NCBI GenBank assembly: GCA_005954745.1
Contig: CP040678.1
Coordinates: 2,046,001 to 2,110,000, forward strand
Length of the DNA: 64,000 nt
Reading direction: 5' to 3'
Source: Halostella pelagica
GTDB lineage: Archaea > Halobacteriota > Halobacteria > Halobacteriales > Natronoarchaeaceae
Both the position numbers and the translations under genes were made by a program. Shown here one piece after another: positions 63,768 to 64,000 of this stretch (position 1 is its first letter; each line of letters starts with the position of its first letter). Under the pieces are notes generated by a model. The model searched no databases, had not been told where the DNA came from, and saw only the letters and a program-made list of their open reading frames with translations.

Positions 63768-64000
63768 CTACTGGAATCCGATGCGACCGCCGGCTTTGTC
63801 GTGTGCAGGGTCGCCGGTGCCGCCCTTGAACTGGTCTTCCATCCGCTCGTAGTAATCGAGGATGTCCTCAGTTATCGTCGGCCGGACGTTTTCGAGCGCC
63901 TTGCGGAAGTGGCGCATCTCGACGGTTTCGGCGTCGTCGTCCTCGCGAAGCGCCTCGATAGCGGCCTCGCGCGCGATGCTTTCCAGGTCGCTCCCGACGT
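63768..64000 (-). CDS. CDC48-type AAA+ ATPase, C-terminal part (partial)
   Basis: The 3' end of a gene continuing beyond the window. The visible ~77 residues contain SDLESIAREAAIEALRED, VEMRHFRKALENVRPT and ITEDILDYYERMEDQFKGG, the C-terminal alpha-domain and tail of the second AAA module of archaeal CDC48/VCP unfoldases. No Walker motifs lie in the window. The stop (TAG) is at 63768-63770. Confidence 0.85.
   Translation of the reverse strand, partial: VGSDLESIAREAAIEALREDDDAETVEMRHFRKALENVRPTITEDILDYYERMEDQFKGGTGDPAHDKAGGRIGFQ

Overview
The window is haloarchaeal chromosome (class Halobacteria). It is GC-rich and its proteins are strongly acidic. Exported proteins carry twin-arginine signals, many genes start leaderless behind A/T-rich TATA-like boxes, and gene content is archaeal (RfcL, CDC48, HMG-CoA synthase, DUF2150). 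The genus cannot be fixed from the sequence.

Layout. 1-9.9 kb: distal part of a respiratory nitrate reductase (nar) operon: cytochrome b tail, small membrane protein, narG, narH, a haem-b (ethylbenzene-dehydrogenase gamma type) subunit and narJ, followed in one coupled run by a membrane protein, a HEAT-repeat protein, an Mrp/ApbC ATPase fused to a DUF2249-like domain, and a sulfite-oxidase-type molybdopterin domain protein. 10.0-19.6 kb: a 9.5-kb element integrated into the 3' end of a tRNA-Val(CAC) gene and bounded by 39-bp direct repeats. It carries a tyrosine integrase, a T4 beta-protein-family gene, a single-chain type IIG restriction-modification enzyme, an NrS-1-like primase-polymerase, a P-loop ATPase and a candidate origin region. 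19.7-24.9 kb: a small coiled-coil protein, an orphan pair of DtxR-like operators, a metallo-beta-lactamase/adenine-deaminase-like pair, a cobalamin adenosyltransferase, a zinc ribbon protein and about 1 kb without a convincing gene. 24.9-30.1 kb: glycine cleavage system (gcvT, gcvH, gcvPA, gcvPB) with a cysteine-dioxygenase-like cupin between the halves. 30.3-47.1 kb: secreted subtilase, NYN protein, TatD-like hydrolase, DUF2150, a giant pilin-like surface protein, mvaS, an HTH regulator, GNAT acetyltransferases, a CinA-like protein, rfcL and a cytidine-deaminase-like enzyme. 47.4-51.5 kb: biotin operon bioB-bioU-bioF-bioD, with a BioU-type dehydrogenase where BioA would be expected. 51.6-54.8 kb: polar amino-acid ABC transporter. 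54.9-64 kb: haem A synthase, an M24-fold protein that appears to lack its metal ligands, malic enzyme-phosphotransacetylase fusion, RNase HI, EamA transporter, small membrane protein, a tandem Ig-like surface protein and the C-terminus of a CDC48 ATPase.

How it fits together. The chromosomal part supports anaerobic nitrate respiration, one-carbon/glycine metabolism, biotin synthesis and central carbon metabolism. The integrated element looks like a plasmid- or virus-derived replicon carrying anti-DNA defence cargo, and it separates the nar cluster from the tRNA gene that originally lay beside it.
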